A stretch of DNA of 64,000 nt from Eutreptiella sp. 'Long Island Sound 2002' (Eukaryota; Euglenozoa; Euglenophyceae; Eutreptiales; Eutreptiaceae), in contig OZ038381.1 of NCBI GenBank assembly GCA_964036045.1, positions 116,085,790 through 116,149,789 of the forward strand, read 5' to 3'. Below the pieces are notes generated by a model. The model was not told the DNA's origin and searched no databases. It was given only the letters and a program-made list of their open reading frames with translations. A program made the translations under genes and the position numbers. Shown piece by piece: positions 48,936-59,344 of this stretch (position 1 is the stretch's first letter; every line of letters begins with the position of its first letter).

Positions 48936-50114
48936 TTAGGGGGCGAACACGTGCGACAGGTGCGCAATGGATGTGGGGTCCCGCAGGTGCACGTGGATCC
49001 ACAGAAGGGCAGCGCCCGCGGGGCCCGCCTGTTCGTGTGAGGGGGTGTGTGCCCCCTCGATGCGCCGGCGCAAGGCCTCCTCCTCCGTGCGCCTGCGCGG
49101 ACCTGCGGGAGGTTCGGGCCAGGGGCACGCGGCTACCTGGGTGCACCGCTCGCACCTGTTGGCGCCTGTCGCTGCTGCGGAGGACACCGTGTCACACTCT
49201 CCGCAGAGTCGGCAGGTGTGCGGGAGGTGGGAGGGCGGCGACCAAGGGTCGAGATGGCGGAGCCAGAGGTCGTCCCACCTCTGTCGGAGGGGGTCCCGGA
49301 TCTCCAGCAAGCGGGCGCGGACGCGGCGCCGGTAATCCTTGCCAAGTGTCTTCCGCTGGACCTCCTGCCACGTGTCGCCGGGGAGGATCCCGTGGTCGTG
49401 GAAGGCGGCGATGAGGTCGTCCCACGCCGGGCGGGGGTGCCCCTGGGGGGGGCTCGCCATGTACACGTGGCGCCCGGTGAGGTGGGGCGTCAGCGCGTCC
49501 CATTGGCACCCGTTCGCTGTGTCCCTGTGGAGGAGGGCCAGTAGGGTGCCGTCCGCGACCGCCCCCCACCCCACTCGCAGCCCTTCGCAGCCGTCCAGCT
49601 CCCGGTGCAGCGCGGCTGCGATACCGGTGGGGAGCATGAGGAGTAAGGGCCCCTGGGTGTCGCCCAGCCGGGACAGGGCGTCGTCGTATACCGGCCCCCC
49701 CGCTTTGAAGTGCGCCACGGTGAGTTGGGTGGCCCCGTCCTCTGGGGGTTGCCACCGGACGGTGGTCGCAGCGTGTCCCCACGTGCGTATCTCCGTGGCC
49801 CAGAGCACGTTGGCGGTGTGAAGGACGATGCGGGGCGGGACGGGCGTCCTGACGAGTGAGGACACGTCCCCAGTCCATCCCGTTTGCGGCCCCGGGGCCG
49901 CCTGCAGCCATTCCCCCGTCGCCGCGTCCCACGGGTGGTCAGGTCCCGCCCTGCGGACCATGGTGGGTCTCGGCCGGGTGTCCGGCCCCCACCCCCGGAG
50001 CGGGATGGCGGCGTATCGTTGCGCAGGGGTCTCCGGGGCGCGCGCGGCGGCGCACCACCGGCCCCACTCCCGCGCCCACTCCTCCCCCACGATGCGCGCC
50101 TCCCATGCGGTCAT
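48936..50114 (-). CDS. LINE ORF3 (about 392 aa) with Cys-rich zinc motif
   Basis: The best start is the ATG at 50114 (MTAWEARIVGEEWAREWGRW), which overlaps the ORF2 stop as ATGA; the frame is open 35 codons further upstream without clear need. The body is Trp-rich (HPWDAATGEWLQAAPGPQTG, QGPLLLMLPTGIAAALHREL). Near the C-terminus is CRLCGECDTVSSAAATGANR followed by CERC, a CxxC/CxxC arrangement likely to bind zinc. No enzyme motif is seen. Its overlap with ORF2 suggests translation coupled to termination of ORF2. Confidence 0.6.
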   Translation of the reverse strand: MTAWEARIVGEEWAREWGRWCAAARAPETPAQRYAAIPLRGWGPDTRPRPTMVRRAGPDHPWDAATGEWLQAAPGPQTGWTGDVSSLVRTPVPPRIVLHTANVLWATEIRTWGHAATTVRWQPPEDGATQLTVAHFKAGGPVYDDALSRLGDTQGPLLLMLPTGIAAALHRELDGCEGLRVGWGAVADGTLLALLHRDTANGCQWDALTPHLTGRHVYMASPPQGHPRPAWDDLIAAFHDHGILPGDTWQEVQRKTLGKDYRRRVRARLLEIRDPLRQRWDDLWLRHLDPWSPPSHLPHTCRLCGECDTVSSAAATGANRCERCTQVAACPWPEPPAGPRRRTEEEALRRRIEGAHTPSHEQAGPAGAALLWIHVHLRDPTSIAHLSHVFAP

Positions 50115-53100
50115 GGAGCCCACCCGATGATCCACGGTGGGAAAAGGGCGTCTTGCAGGTGCCTCGAGAACCCCCCCGGCAGGTCCTGATACGGGTGGGG
50201 GCCCTCTTGGAGCGGGCACTCCAGAGTGCCATTCACAACACGGAGGGAGGCTACGAAGTCCTTGTCAGGGCGCGGGGGAGGGGGAGGGTGGTCGCCCTCC
50301 GCCGCAGTGAGCCACCGGTACGCCCGGGCCGCCGCGCTTAGGGGGTCGTGGAGGAGTTGCTCCAGCCGGTGGTTGCGAAGCTCCCACGCGAAGTCCCCTA
50401 GCCGGAGCATGTGGTGGAGGAAGTCGTCCACCGAGGTCCCTCCCGGCGGGTCGTATCGGGTTATGGCGCGGAGCTGCGCCTCCGCGTCCCCGGGCACCAG
50501 TCCGGAGCAGAACACCTCCGTCCACGTGGCGCCTGCGGAGCGCCACGAGGCCACCCACAGGGCCTTGTCCCCAGGTGGGAGGTGGCGGGCCGCCTCGTGC
50601 ACCGCCTGGCGGTAGTGGGGCCAGAGGAGCCGCGAGTGGGTGCAGCCCACGTGCATGTGCACCGGGGTCTCTTCCGGGCCGCCGCAGAAAAGGCACGGCT
50701 GCGGGACGATGGCGACGCCGGAGAGCCGCTCCTTCCGGACGCGGAGCCTGCGCTGCACCGGCATGTGGCCGTCTCGGGCCCGCAGCGCCCGGCGGTTGGT
50801 GGCCGCCGCGGTGAGGTCCCGGGCGTGGACGTAGGCCGTGGCGTGGGCCGCGCCTAGGGGTGTGTGTCCCCGGTGCGTCAGCGCATGGTCTGTCTGCGCC
50901 CGTTGTGCGACCTCGCCGAGCACCCGCATCGTGGGGGGCCGTAGATCGAGATGGCCGTCACGGCCGGCGACGATGAGTTGGGCGTGGCCAGGGTCCGGGG
51001 GCGTGTTCTGCAAGACGGTGTCCTGGGACGCCGCCCAGTCCGCCTTGTGCAGTAGGGCGTCACTGTGGTGCGAGGTGGCTCGGACGTACCAGAACGGGTG
51101 CCCGGCGTGTTGCCCCCGCGCGCACAGGCCGTCCCGGAGCCACCTCAGGGGCATCTGGTTGACCACCTTCGCTGCGCCCGCGGGGACCCCCGTGGTTCGC
51201 TCGCGATCTGCGTGCCGCAGGAGGTGGAGGATGACTTCGGCGTCCACCGTGTGGACCCATGGTCTGTGTGCACCGTAATGTAGGGGGAGGAAGGCGGCCA
51301 CCCCCTCTCCGTCAGGCACCGTGCCCGAGATGGCCACCGCCCACGTGCGGGTGAGGTCGGCGGCGAGAGCGACGCTGGTGGCGTGTTTGCAGGGTCCGCC
51401 CCCGGACGCGTCAGAGGAGGTGTGTCCCCAGGCCTCCGGGATCCAGTAGTATCCGGTGGGGCTGAGCCACCCCGCGTTGAGGTCGGTGGAGTGCCACCGG
51501 ACGTCGGGGTGGCTGTGGGTCAGTTGGTCCATGCTCAGCGCCCTGGTGTCGCCTGGGCTGATCGCCGGGTGGTCGTGCAGCCGGATCTCCGCTCCGGCGA
51601 CCGTGCTTGCCCAGGACCGTAGCGCCGTCACATGTTCCTTGAGCCACGCCGGGCCCCCGCGCTGGTGTACCACCAAGTGTCCCGTGTCCTCCGGCTGGTC
51701 CTCCAGCGCGTGTACCGCCATGTGTGGGTCGTGCGGCACCCCCGTAGCCACCAGTAGGGCGGTGCCGCGGGGGAGTCCACGGGGTTCGGGCTGGCCTGCC
51801 CCCACTTGCACTATCACCCACTCGGCCCGGAGCTGCGCTTGTCCCGCCGCTTGGGTGCATTGGTCGTCTGTGGTCACCAGCCACAACGGCATCGGCGCGT
51901 GGGGCCGGGGGCGTAAGGGTTCTGGCCACGCCACGTCCGCGTTGGGCTCTTGGTGCTCGCTTTCCGCGAGTACGTTGCGGAGGATGTACATGAGGGCCGC
52001 TGGCGGGTGGTACGCCGCCCCCCGCGTGGGGGGGGACAGGCCGTTCCGGCGGCGGTAGCCCCCGACGTGGAGGTGCAGGCCGTCTGGGGTCACCCGCGGG
52101 CCGGTGTGGGCGTCCTGCTTAGCCCTCGTGGGGTGGACGAGTCTCAGGCGGGGGTCCCGCGTGCCGGTGGTGTGGAAGAGGTGGGCCAGGGCATCGCGCC
52201 ACCCGGGGTGGTTGGTGGGCCCTTGCTCATGGCGGCAATAATGGAGGTGTTCATCGGCGCATTGGTCGAGGCACTCCCGCACCGCCGTTGGCCACGGATC
52301 GTCGTTGTCGGGGAAGGGGTGGCGTGGCCCGTGGTGCCCATGCCACGGCGTTGCGTGTGGCACCGTCAGGCGGCACGTGTCGCGGTGTCGCAGCTTGGCG
52401 GTGCGCAGCGTGACGATTTTGCCCGGCGGGGACTGTAGTTGGACGTGAGCCGCCCTGGGGCACGTGATGGGGTTGTACATCCCCACTCCCAGGGCGGCCA
52501 GGGCCCGGGGTATGCGCTGGACCCAGTCGCCTCCCGCCAGAGTTGCGAACTCCGGGACGGGGTAGTGCACCTCAGGGCAAATTCCGTGCGCGCCGGCTAT
52601 CTCCCAGAACATCCTGGTGACCTCCGCGCGCACGGAGGTTGCGCGGTGGTGGACGAGTGTACCCACGAGGGCCACCGCCGCCTGCTGGCACCGCGTGGGC
52701 ACCCGTGTGAGCCCCAGGGTCCGGTCATCCTGCAGGCTGTCCCGCGAGGCGTCGAAGGCGTATCGTGCCCTGTCCTTCGCGACCTGGACCGTGATGTGGT
52801 CCAGGTGGCGTGCAGTGTCGGAGTCGTCGGCGATGAAAGGGGCGACGTACTGCGTCACCCCTCCGAGGATCGCCAGGATGACGTCCTGCACCACTTTCGG
52901 TGGCGCGAGGGTGTTAAGGCACCAGTGGTGTACTGCCGCCAGGCGTAGCCGGTGCTTGCGCTGCAGGGAGAACTCCCCGTCCGGCTGCAGCTGGAGTCCC
53001 AGGTAGGGGACGGAGTCCGCCGCTGGTACCCAGTACCACGGGTTTTCCAGGTGGGGGCAGAGGCGTAGCTGCAGGCCCGGGACCCCCTCCGTGGTGGCCA

Positions 53101-55651
53101 TGGCGCACTTGCGGGGGTTGAGCTCCATGCCCATCATCCCCAGGTACGCGGCCACCGCCTCCACGCCCTCGACGAAGTGCTGCAGCGTGTGGGCCACCAC
53201 CAGCAGGTCGTCGATGTAGGCCTGGATGAGGCCGTGCTCGGCTCCTCCCGGCGGGCGCAGGCGGTGCCCCTGTGCCCTGAGCAGAGGCTCCAGGAGGAGC
53301 GCGTACAGCAGGGGGCTCTCGGGGTTGCCCTGCCGGACGCCGCGTAGCATGTAGACGGGCTGCGTTAAGCCGTGTGCTGTGACGATGCGCAGCCTGGCGC
53401 ACGTGTGGAGGAAGAGCAGGAGGTCAATGACGTCCGGCGGCACGGAGAGGTGGCGCAGGATGAGGTGGAGGGCGCCGTGCGGGGCGGTGTCGAAGGCCTT
53501 GCGGGCGTCGAAGGAGAAGACGTAGTTGGGCCTTCCCCGCTGGAGCTGCCGCTGCGCCATGAACAGTGGGGGGCCTGTGTTGGAGCCAGGGAGGGCCCCC
53601 TGCTGCCAGTCGCTGACCACCCCGTGCCGTGTGAGCACCTCCGTGATGCGCTGGGTGAGGGGGCCCGTGAGCAGCTTCATGTCCAGCTGGCCCAGGGCTA
53701 TGGGCCTGTAGTCATCCAGTCTGGCAGAGCCCGGTACCTTGGGGCTGAGCCAGATGTGCGCGTCCCTCCAGTGCATCGGTGGCGGGGCGCCGCGGAGGAT
53801 GGCCCGGTAGGAGTGGACCAGGAGCCACTGGACGGGTGCCGGGAGGGCCTTGACGAAGCGGGCCTCCACGTGGTTAGGACCCGGGGCCTTGCCATCGGCC
53901 TTGTCCAGGGCGGACTTCAGGTCCTGCATGGAGTACTGCTGGTCCTGTGTCCAGGCTCCCTCAGGGACCCGTGGGACGTGGCGGCCGAGGACCGCCTGGA
54001 AACCCGGGAGGTCCACGGGGCGTTTGTCATACAGTTCTCGCCAGAAGGCGCGAACCGCGAACATCACGTCGTGGGCCTCCGTGAGGAGCGTTTGGGTGTT
54101 GGGAACCCGCACGTTCCAGAGGCCCGACGGGCCTGGGGCCTCTACCTCTATGGCTCCCCGCACGGCTTTCCATCGCTGGGCGATGTCGGGGGCGTGGCGG
54201 CGCCAGAATTCCTTGATGGCGCGCTTGCGGTCTGCCGCCAGGAGGGCGCGGAGCTGGCGAATGTCCTCCTCGAGGGCGGCTGCTTGCCTCTCCAGCTCCT
54301 CCTGCAGCTGGCCCTGCGTGGTCGGGCGGAACCCGGGCGACACACTCTGCAGTTCCTCCGTGAGCCGGAGCGCCGCCTCGGACCGGATGCCATGCCTGGC
54401 CGCGTCCGCCTGGTACGCTGCCGGGGCGCGCGCTGCCAGGGTGTCATAGCGGAGGACCGCTGCCTGGAGCTGCTTTCCGCTCTCCGGGGGGTCCCCCTCC
54501 GTCGGGTCCGTTCCCGCCGGAGACGGCTGCCTGCGTCCCACCACGCGCGCCAGGGCGTCATGCGTCGCGTGGAGGTGTTCGAACACCTTGTCCACCGCAG
54601 CCGCGGGCATGGACCCGTAGTCGTGCTGCTCTGCGGGACCCAGCCAGGGCGCAAGGGAGGGTTCATCCTGCGCGGCGGTGACCGCCGCCCACAGGCAGTG
54701 TTGGACGGGCGCGGCCTCGGCGTCGTACGGGAGGAGGCGGCCTTCCGTGTGGCTGTAGGGGGTGGGCATCGCCGCGCGCCCCGCCGCGCTGAGGAGGCCC
54801 GGCAGGGCCAGGCGGACCGGGAGGTGGTCCGAGCGGACCACCTGGGGGTGTGCCCTGCCGCGAGCCCAGACGCTCTCCCGCAGGGACCACGGCAGGAGGG
54901 GCTCGTTGACCAGGAAAGTGTCCACCCTGTGCTGGGACGGGTGGAGCGTGGGGGTCATGTCCTCCTCTCCGCCCGCCGCGGCTCTTCGGAAGCCGCAGGC
55001 TTCCCAGCCCGCTCGGAAATGCTCCGTGGCCGGGTTGGCGGGGACATCCATGTAGATGTTGGTGTCACCGGCGATGACCACCGGGTGCCTCCCGCCGAGG
55101 CTGCGTGCCGTGGCAAACATTTGTATGTCGGCCCAGAACGCCGCCCGTCCCGCCCACGGGGAGCAACCTGCTTGCGGCCCGTGGACGTTGATGAGGGTGA
55201 GGCCTCCCCCGTCCGTGCGGATCTCCAGGGCCGCGGCTTTCCCGGGGACAATTTCCGTGAAGCTGAGCACCTCGTGCTCCGCCACGTACTTGCTGCTGAC
55301 CGCGGTGAGGAGGCCCCCCCCTCTTGAGGTGGAGGTGGCCCCCGTCTCCGCCAGCCGGCTGCTGAAGTAGGCGGTGTACCCCTTGTCCCGGAGCGCCGCG
55401 GCCACGTGCATCTCCTGCGCCCTGGTGGCGATCCCCGTTTCCTGGAGCATGATGGCAAAGCCCCCCTCCTGGGGCAGCATGCCGGTGATGAGGTGCTCCT
55501 TGTCGGTGCAGGCCGCCGGCCCCCTGCGCCGCCGGAGTGTGTCCCGGAGGGACCGGTCTGGCGGCACGAGGCCGTTGCGCAGGTTCCACGAGAGGAGCCA
55601 CAGGGCGTCGCCCGTCGTGTCCTCCTGGAGTCAGCTATCCCGCGTCGGCAT
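50111..55651 (-). CDS. LINE ORF2: APE endonuclease, reverse transcriptase, RNase H, C-terminal zinc motif
   Basis: Target-primed retrotransposition enzyme. An ATG at 55651 is followed after six codons by TGA (55631-55633), then an open frame to 50111. APE endonuclease: LWLLSWNLRNG, MLQETG, NVHGPQAG, IAGDTNIYMD and VRSDHLPVRL, covering the catalytic Asn, Glu, Asp and His. RT: VFSFDARKAFDTAPHGAL, LRGVRQGNPESPLLYALL, AYIDDLLVVA (53201-53224) and MELNPRKCAM. RNase H: SSDASGGG (near 51405), GEGVAAF, TVDAEVIL and HHSDALLHKADW. Then CLFCGGPEETPVHMHVGC, the C-terminal Cys/His motif of LINEs. All expected catalytic residues are kept. The enzyme looks functional apart from the early UGA. Clade not assigned. 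Confidence 0.85.
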
Positions 55652-55752
55652 CGCCGCCGGGTCCGCTGGTGCCGCCAGGGCATCTGGGTGCGCCGCATCC
55701 GCTGAGCCCGTTCCCAGCGGGGCCCACAAGGGGGCCCGGGGGACCGGGGGAG

Positions 55753-58700
55753 TCAGGGGGGCCAGGGGGCCAGCCCCGCGGGGATGGACATGGACCCTGG
55801 TGGGGCCGCACCGCCGGCCCCCGGGGCCGCTCCGGGTGCCTCCTCACCTCCATCTGCGTGGTCGGCTGCCTGGGGCGGGGGGCGCCGGGTGTACGGGGCG
55901 TGCCACGGGGACCTCCGTGCTCTCCCCTGCAGGATGTTGGCGGCCGCCTCCTTGTCGTCCGCCGGGGCCGCAGCGTGCACCGCGTGCCACGCCAGGTGTT
56001 CCAGCATCGCCCCGCTGGTGTAGTACTTGTCCGCACACAGGGGGCATTTCGTCGGCTCCGTGGCCCCTCGCGCCGGGGGGAGCTGCACCGACTTCCGAAT
56101 GGCGCCCTCCGCCGCTGGTTCGAAGGGCAGGTTGGCCAGCGGCACCGTGTGTGGTGCCAGCGTGCGGCCCGGGGCCGCCGCATCGAGGGCTCGCGTCGCG
56201 GGCGCGGGCCCGAGGCCTCGGGCGGCATCGCGCTGCGCGTCCGCTTGCAGCCACGTTTGCCAGTGCGTGGAGCCGATTTGGCGGTCGGGTTTGCTCCTCC
56301 ACCGCAGGTCGTGGAAGGCCTGTAGCCAGTGGTACACCGTGGTCGGGACCGCCAGCTGGAGCTCCAGGTCGGCGGGGTGCGCCGCTGCCGGCCACACTCC
56401 CGGCCTCGCCGCCCGGGCGTTGTCCTTCAGCCTGACCTGGAGCAGGAGGGCGTGGTGTTCGCCCTCCCGCAGCGCCTTGATGATCATGCGTGTGCAGTCT
56501 GCCACGCGGATCACGGCTTCGGGCCCCGGCAGGCGTTCAGGGTCGCAGACGACGACGTGCGCGTCCGCCGGGCTGAACATGCAGACCACCCACTGTGGGT
56601 TCTGCTGCCCCCGTTGGGCCACCGCCAGGGTAGCCGCTGGGCGGGCGTGCGTGATGGGCCCCGCGTGGAGGTCCGGGACGTCCGTGGCCCTGATGGCGTC
56701 TCCCTGCCACGCAGCCCGTAGATGCTCCTCCTGGTCGGGGCTCCACACCAGTGTGGGGGGGTTGACCCACCCCGGTTCCTGCCTCTTGTTGGGGGCGCTG
56801 ACAGCGTGCAGCAGGACCGCCAGCGGCCAGGGGTCCGCCGACATGTAGTAGGCCTGGGTGGGCCCCTGTCGCCAGTCGACGTGGGACAGGGGCGGGAATG
56901 CCCCTTGCCTGGCGGTGCTGTGCCAGACCGCCCATCGGCCCCCGGCCAGGATGTGCGACCGGTACCCTCCGGCGTGGCCGTGTACGATGGCTTGGTAGCC
57001 TGCCGTCTGCAGTACCAGCGCCTCCCCCTGCTTAGGCCCGGGCGGGGGTGCGCCATCGCCCGCACCCCAGACGCGGGTGCGCCCGCGGAGTGTGGCATGC
57101 CACGGGTCTGGTGCATCGCGCTGGGGCCCTTGTATGCACCCCGCAATTTGCGCCGGGCCGTGGTGGTGGACGAAGCTCTCCCAGCCGTCTGCTAGCAAAG
57201 CCGCCGCGACGACGTATAGTTGCTCCGCCGTGAGGGGCGCCGTCGGCTCGTGCGTCGCGGCCGGCCGTCGGGGCCGCGTGTCGCGGCAGGGGACGTGGGG
57301 CAGCAGCTGCGCCGGCCACGCCGCCACTGGACCCATGGTGACGGCCGCGACCGCGGACGCCAGCGCCGTGCGATCCGTGGGTCTGTACTGCCGGAGTCCC
57401 GTGGTATCTCGGGTGAGGTGCCTGCAGGCTGCCATCCAGGCCACCGCTCCGCAGTTCGTGCAGTCCGGTTCGGCACCGCTCGCATCGTCGCCTCCCCACT
57501 GCTGTACTGTGGTGGCGGTGTCGAGCGGGGGGCCCCGCTGTAGCGCCTCCGGGCCCTGCCCCGGCGGGAGGGCGGGCGGGATTGGCTGCGGGTAGTTTTG
57601 CGCGTCCCGGCGCTCCGGGTGCGTGTGGTACGGGTTCTGCCGGCGGTGTTCCGGGGCTGCCCGTGGCTGGAAGAGGAGCTGGTGCAGGTACCAGTGGCCC
57701 TCCGCGGCGGACGGATTGCGGAGCGTTAGCCACTGTTCCACCACGCCTCCTGGGTGCGCGGCCTCGACGCGGCGCTGCAACCCCAGGCGGCCTAGGCGGT
57801 TGGACGTGCCCGCGGGTGGGATGTGTGCCTGCGGGTAGAGCACCCGCAGCGGCTCCAGTGCCAGGTCCAGCACTTCGTCGTTGAGCTGCTTCGTGAGGGC
57901 CGACGCCCTGTGTAGGGCGTGGAGGACCCCGGGCGTGGGGGCCGTGAGCTGTTCGAGCACCGGTCCCGGTGGGTACCGCGCACCCGGGTTCGTCAGCCAC
58001 TCCCTGGTGTGGCTCAGTACGGCTTTCCACACGTCCCTTGTAAAGGCGTGCCGGGGGGCCAATGAGGGGACCATCCGTAGGAGGCGGTGGCACGCCGGCG
58101 GCGACCGCATGGGCTGTGGGGCGGCCGCCGTGATCCACCTGCACGCCGTGCCGGGCACGATCGCCCCCCATTCCACGGTCCCCATGCCCTCGGCATGAAT
58201 CAGCGCCTGGCTTTGGACCATGGGGAAGTAGGGGCTCGAGCGCCCCTTCCCTTCCCTCCACCGTACCCAGGCGGCCCCCGCCTGCAGGCTGCGGAGCAGG
58301 GCCACGCCGGGGAGGGGCGGCTGCGGGAAAGCCCCCTTGACGGCCTGGGTGGCGTGGGCCAAGGTGCCCATTGGTAAGTACCACAACGGGAGGGTCCAGG
58401 GGCCCGGCAGCGGTTGCGCCACCCCTGCGTCCCATCGCCACTCGGAGTCTGGCGGGGCGGCCGGGACCGTGCCCGTCTGCAGGAAGTGGCGTGCATACTT
58501 GTCGGGGTGCCGTTGGAGGGTTGCCGCGAGGCTGAGCCCCTCCGCCGCTGGTGCCACCGGGAGGCCGCCCCGGGGCCTGCGCCAGGGGTATTCCTGGTCG
58601 GCCGGCCAGGTGTGGAGGTCCCGGGCGATGTCCCTCGCGGTCCCTGTGGGGGCGTCCTCTGGTGCCAGGTGCCACATGACGGCGAGCACCGCCCATGTGG

Positions 58701-59325
58701 AAAAGGGCCACGCCCGCGGGGGGGTGTACACCTGGATGGTCCACTGTGGGCACGCCCGCCGCACGCCGGACACGTGGAGCACCCCTCGGACCATGTCCGC
58801 CGCCAGGACCAGCACCATTCCCGAGGGATCCACAATGATCCCCTCTGCGGGTCCACCGTGGCGGCCCCGGGTGTGCAGGGCCACCGCCGCTTGTCCCGCG
58901 TGGGTGACGCGGTCGACGGCCTCCTGGATGTTCACGCTGCCGCGCGCGGTCTCATCCAGGATCCAGCCCTGCGTCACCCCGTAGCGTAGGGCGGCGCGTG
59001 CGGCCGCGGGCTTCACCTCGGGCAACGCTCCGTCGTCGGCATCGGGCTGGGGGTGCTGTCTGGGGCACCAGCCTTCGCCGGTGCAATGGCCCCGTTTCCA
59101 CGCGGGGCAGATCGCGGATACGCTGCCCGCCGGCGGCGCAGGTTCCGCGGGCGCGCCCCCCGCGGGGGGCTCCGGCAATGCCTCCAGGTCGGAGTCTGTG
59201 CCCGCGTCCTCTTGTGGGGGGTCTCCTTCGCCGTCTCTGAGTCCCAGCGCCCTGATGACCTCGTGTGCTTCGTCCAGCGTCGGAGATCGGGGGCGTGTCT
59301 TGCGTGGTGCCGCGGGTTCCGCCAT
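55753..59325 (-). CDS. LINE ORF1 (1190 aa): CCCH finger, peptidase-like region, C2H2 finger
   Basis: ATG at 59325, just inside the monomer array. Residues 73-91 are a canonical CCCH finger (C-x7-C-x5-C-x3-H: CPAWKRGHCTGEGWCPRQH). Residues about 624-840 recall ubiquitin-specific peptidases: TNCGAVAWMAACRHL where those enzymes have N-x-G-N-T-C-Y-x-N-A, then GGYRSHILAGGRWAVWHS in place of the G-H-Y His box, and QAYYMSA at the end. Catalytic Cys and His appear replaced. A C2H2 finger lies near 1093 (CPLCADKYY, HLAWH). It ends TGA, about 100 bases before ORF2. Large for a LINE ORF1; a nucleic-acid-binding role is likely, the peptidase-like part is tentative. Confidence 0.65.
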   Translation of the reverse strand: MAEPAAPRKTRPRSPTLDEAHEVIRALGLRDGEGDPPQEDAGTDSDLEALPEPPAGGAPAEPAPPAGSVSAICPAWKRGHCTGEGWCPRQHPQPDADDGALPEVKPAAARAALRYGVTQGWILDETARGSVNIQEAVDRVTHAGQAAVALHTRGRHGGPAEGIIVDPSGMVLVLAADMVRGVLHVSGVRRACPQWTIQVYTPPRAWPFSTWAVLAVMWHLAPEDAPTGTARDIARDLHTWPADQEYPWRRPRGGLPVAPAAEGLSLAATLQRHPDKYARHFLQTGTVPAAPPDSEWRWDAGVAQPLPGPWTLPLWYLPMGTLAHATQAVKGAFPQPPLPGVALLRSLQAGAAWVRWREGKGRSSPYFPMVQSQALIHAEGMGTVEWGAIVPGTACRWITAAAPQPMRSPPACHRLLRMVPSLAPRHAFTRDVWKAVLSHTREWLTNPGARYPPGPVLEQLTAPTPGVLHALHRASALTKQLNDEVLDLALEPLRVLYPQAHIPPAGTSNRLGRLGLQRRVEAAHPGGVVEQWLTLRNPSAAEGHWYLHQLLFQPRAAPEHRRQNPYHTHPERRDAQNYPQPIPPALPPGQGPEALQRGPPLDTATTVQQWGGDDASGAEPDCTNCGAVAWMAACRHLTRDTTGLRQYRPTDRTALASAVAAVTMGPVAAWPAQLLPHVPCRDTRPRRPAATHEPTAPLTAEQLYVVAAALLADGWESFVHHHGPAQIAGCIQGPQRDAPDPWHATLRGRTRVWGAGDGAPPPGPKQGEALVLQTAGYQAIVHGHAGGYRSHILAGGRWAVWHSTARQGAFPPLSHVDWRQGPTQAYYMSADPWPLAVLLHAVSAPNKRQEPGWVNPPTLVWSPDQEEHLRAAWQGDAIRATDVPDLHAGPITHARPAATLAVAQRGQQNPQWVVCMFSPADAHVVVCDPERLPGPEAVIRVADCTRMIIKALREGEHHALLLQVRLKDNARAARPGVWPAAAHPADLELQLAVPTTVYHWLQAFHDLRWRSKPDRQIGSTHWQTWLQADAQRDAARGLGPAPATRALDAAAPGRTLAPHTVPLANLPFEPAAEGAIRKSVQLPPARGATEPTKCPLCADKYYTSGAMLEHLAWHAVHAAAPADDKEAAANILQGRARRSPWHAPYTRRPPPQAADHADGGEEAPGAAPGAGGAAPPGSMSIPAGLAPWPP

Positions 59326-59344
59326 TGCTATGTCGCTGTGTCTA

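Noticed and set aside
53372-55327. 651-codon plus-strand frame opposite the RT and endonuclease.
   Set aside because: Complementary to strongly conserved catalytic motifs of ORF2; no domain of its own.
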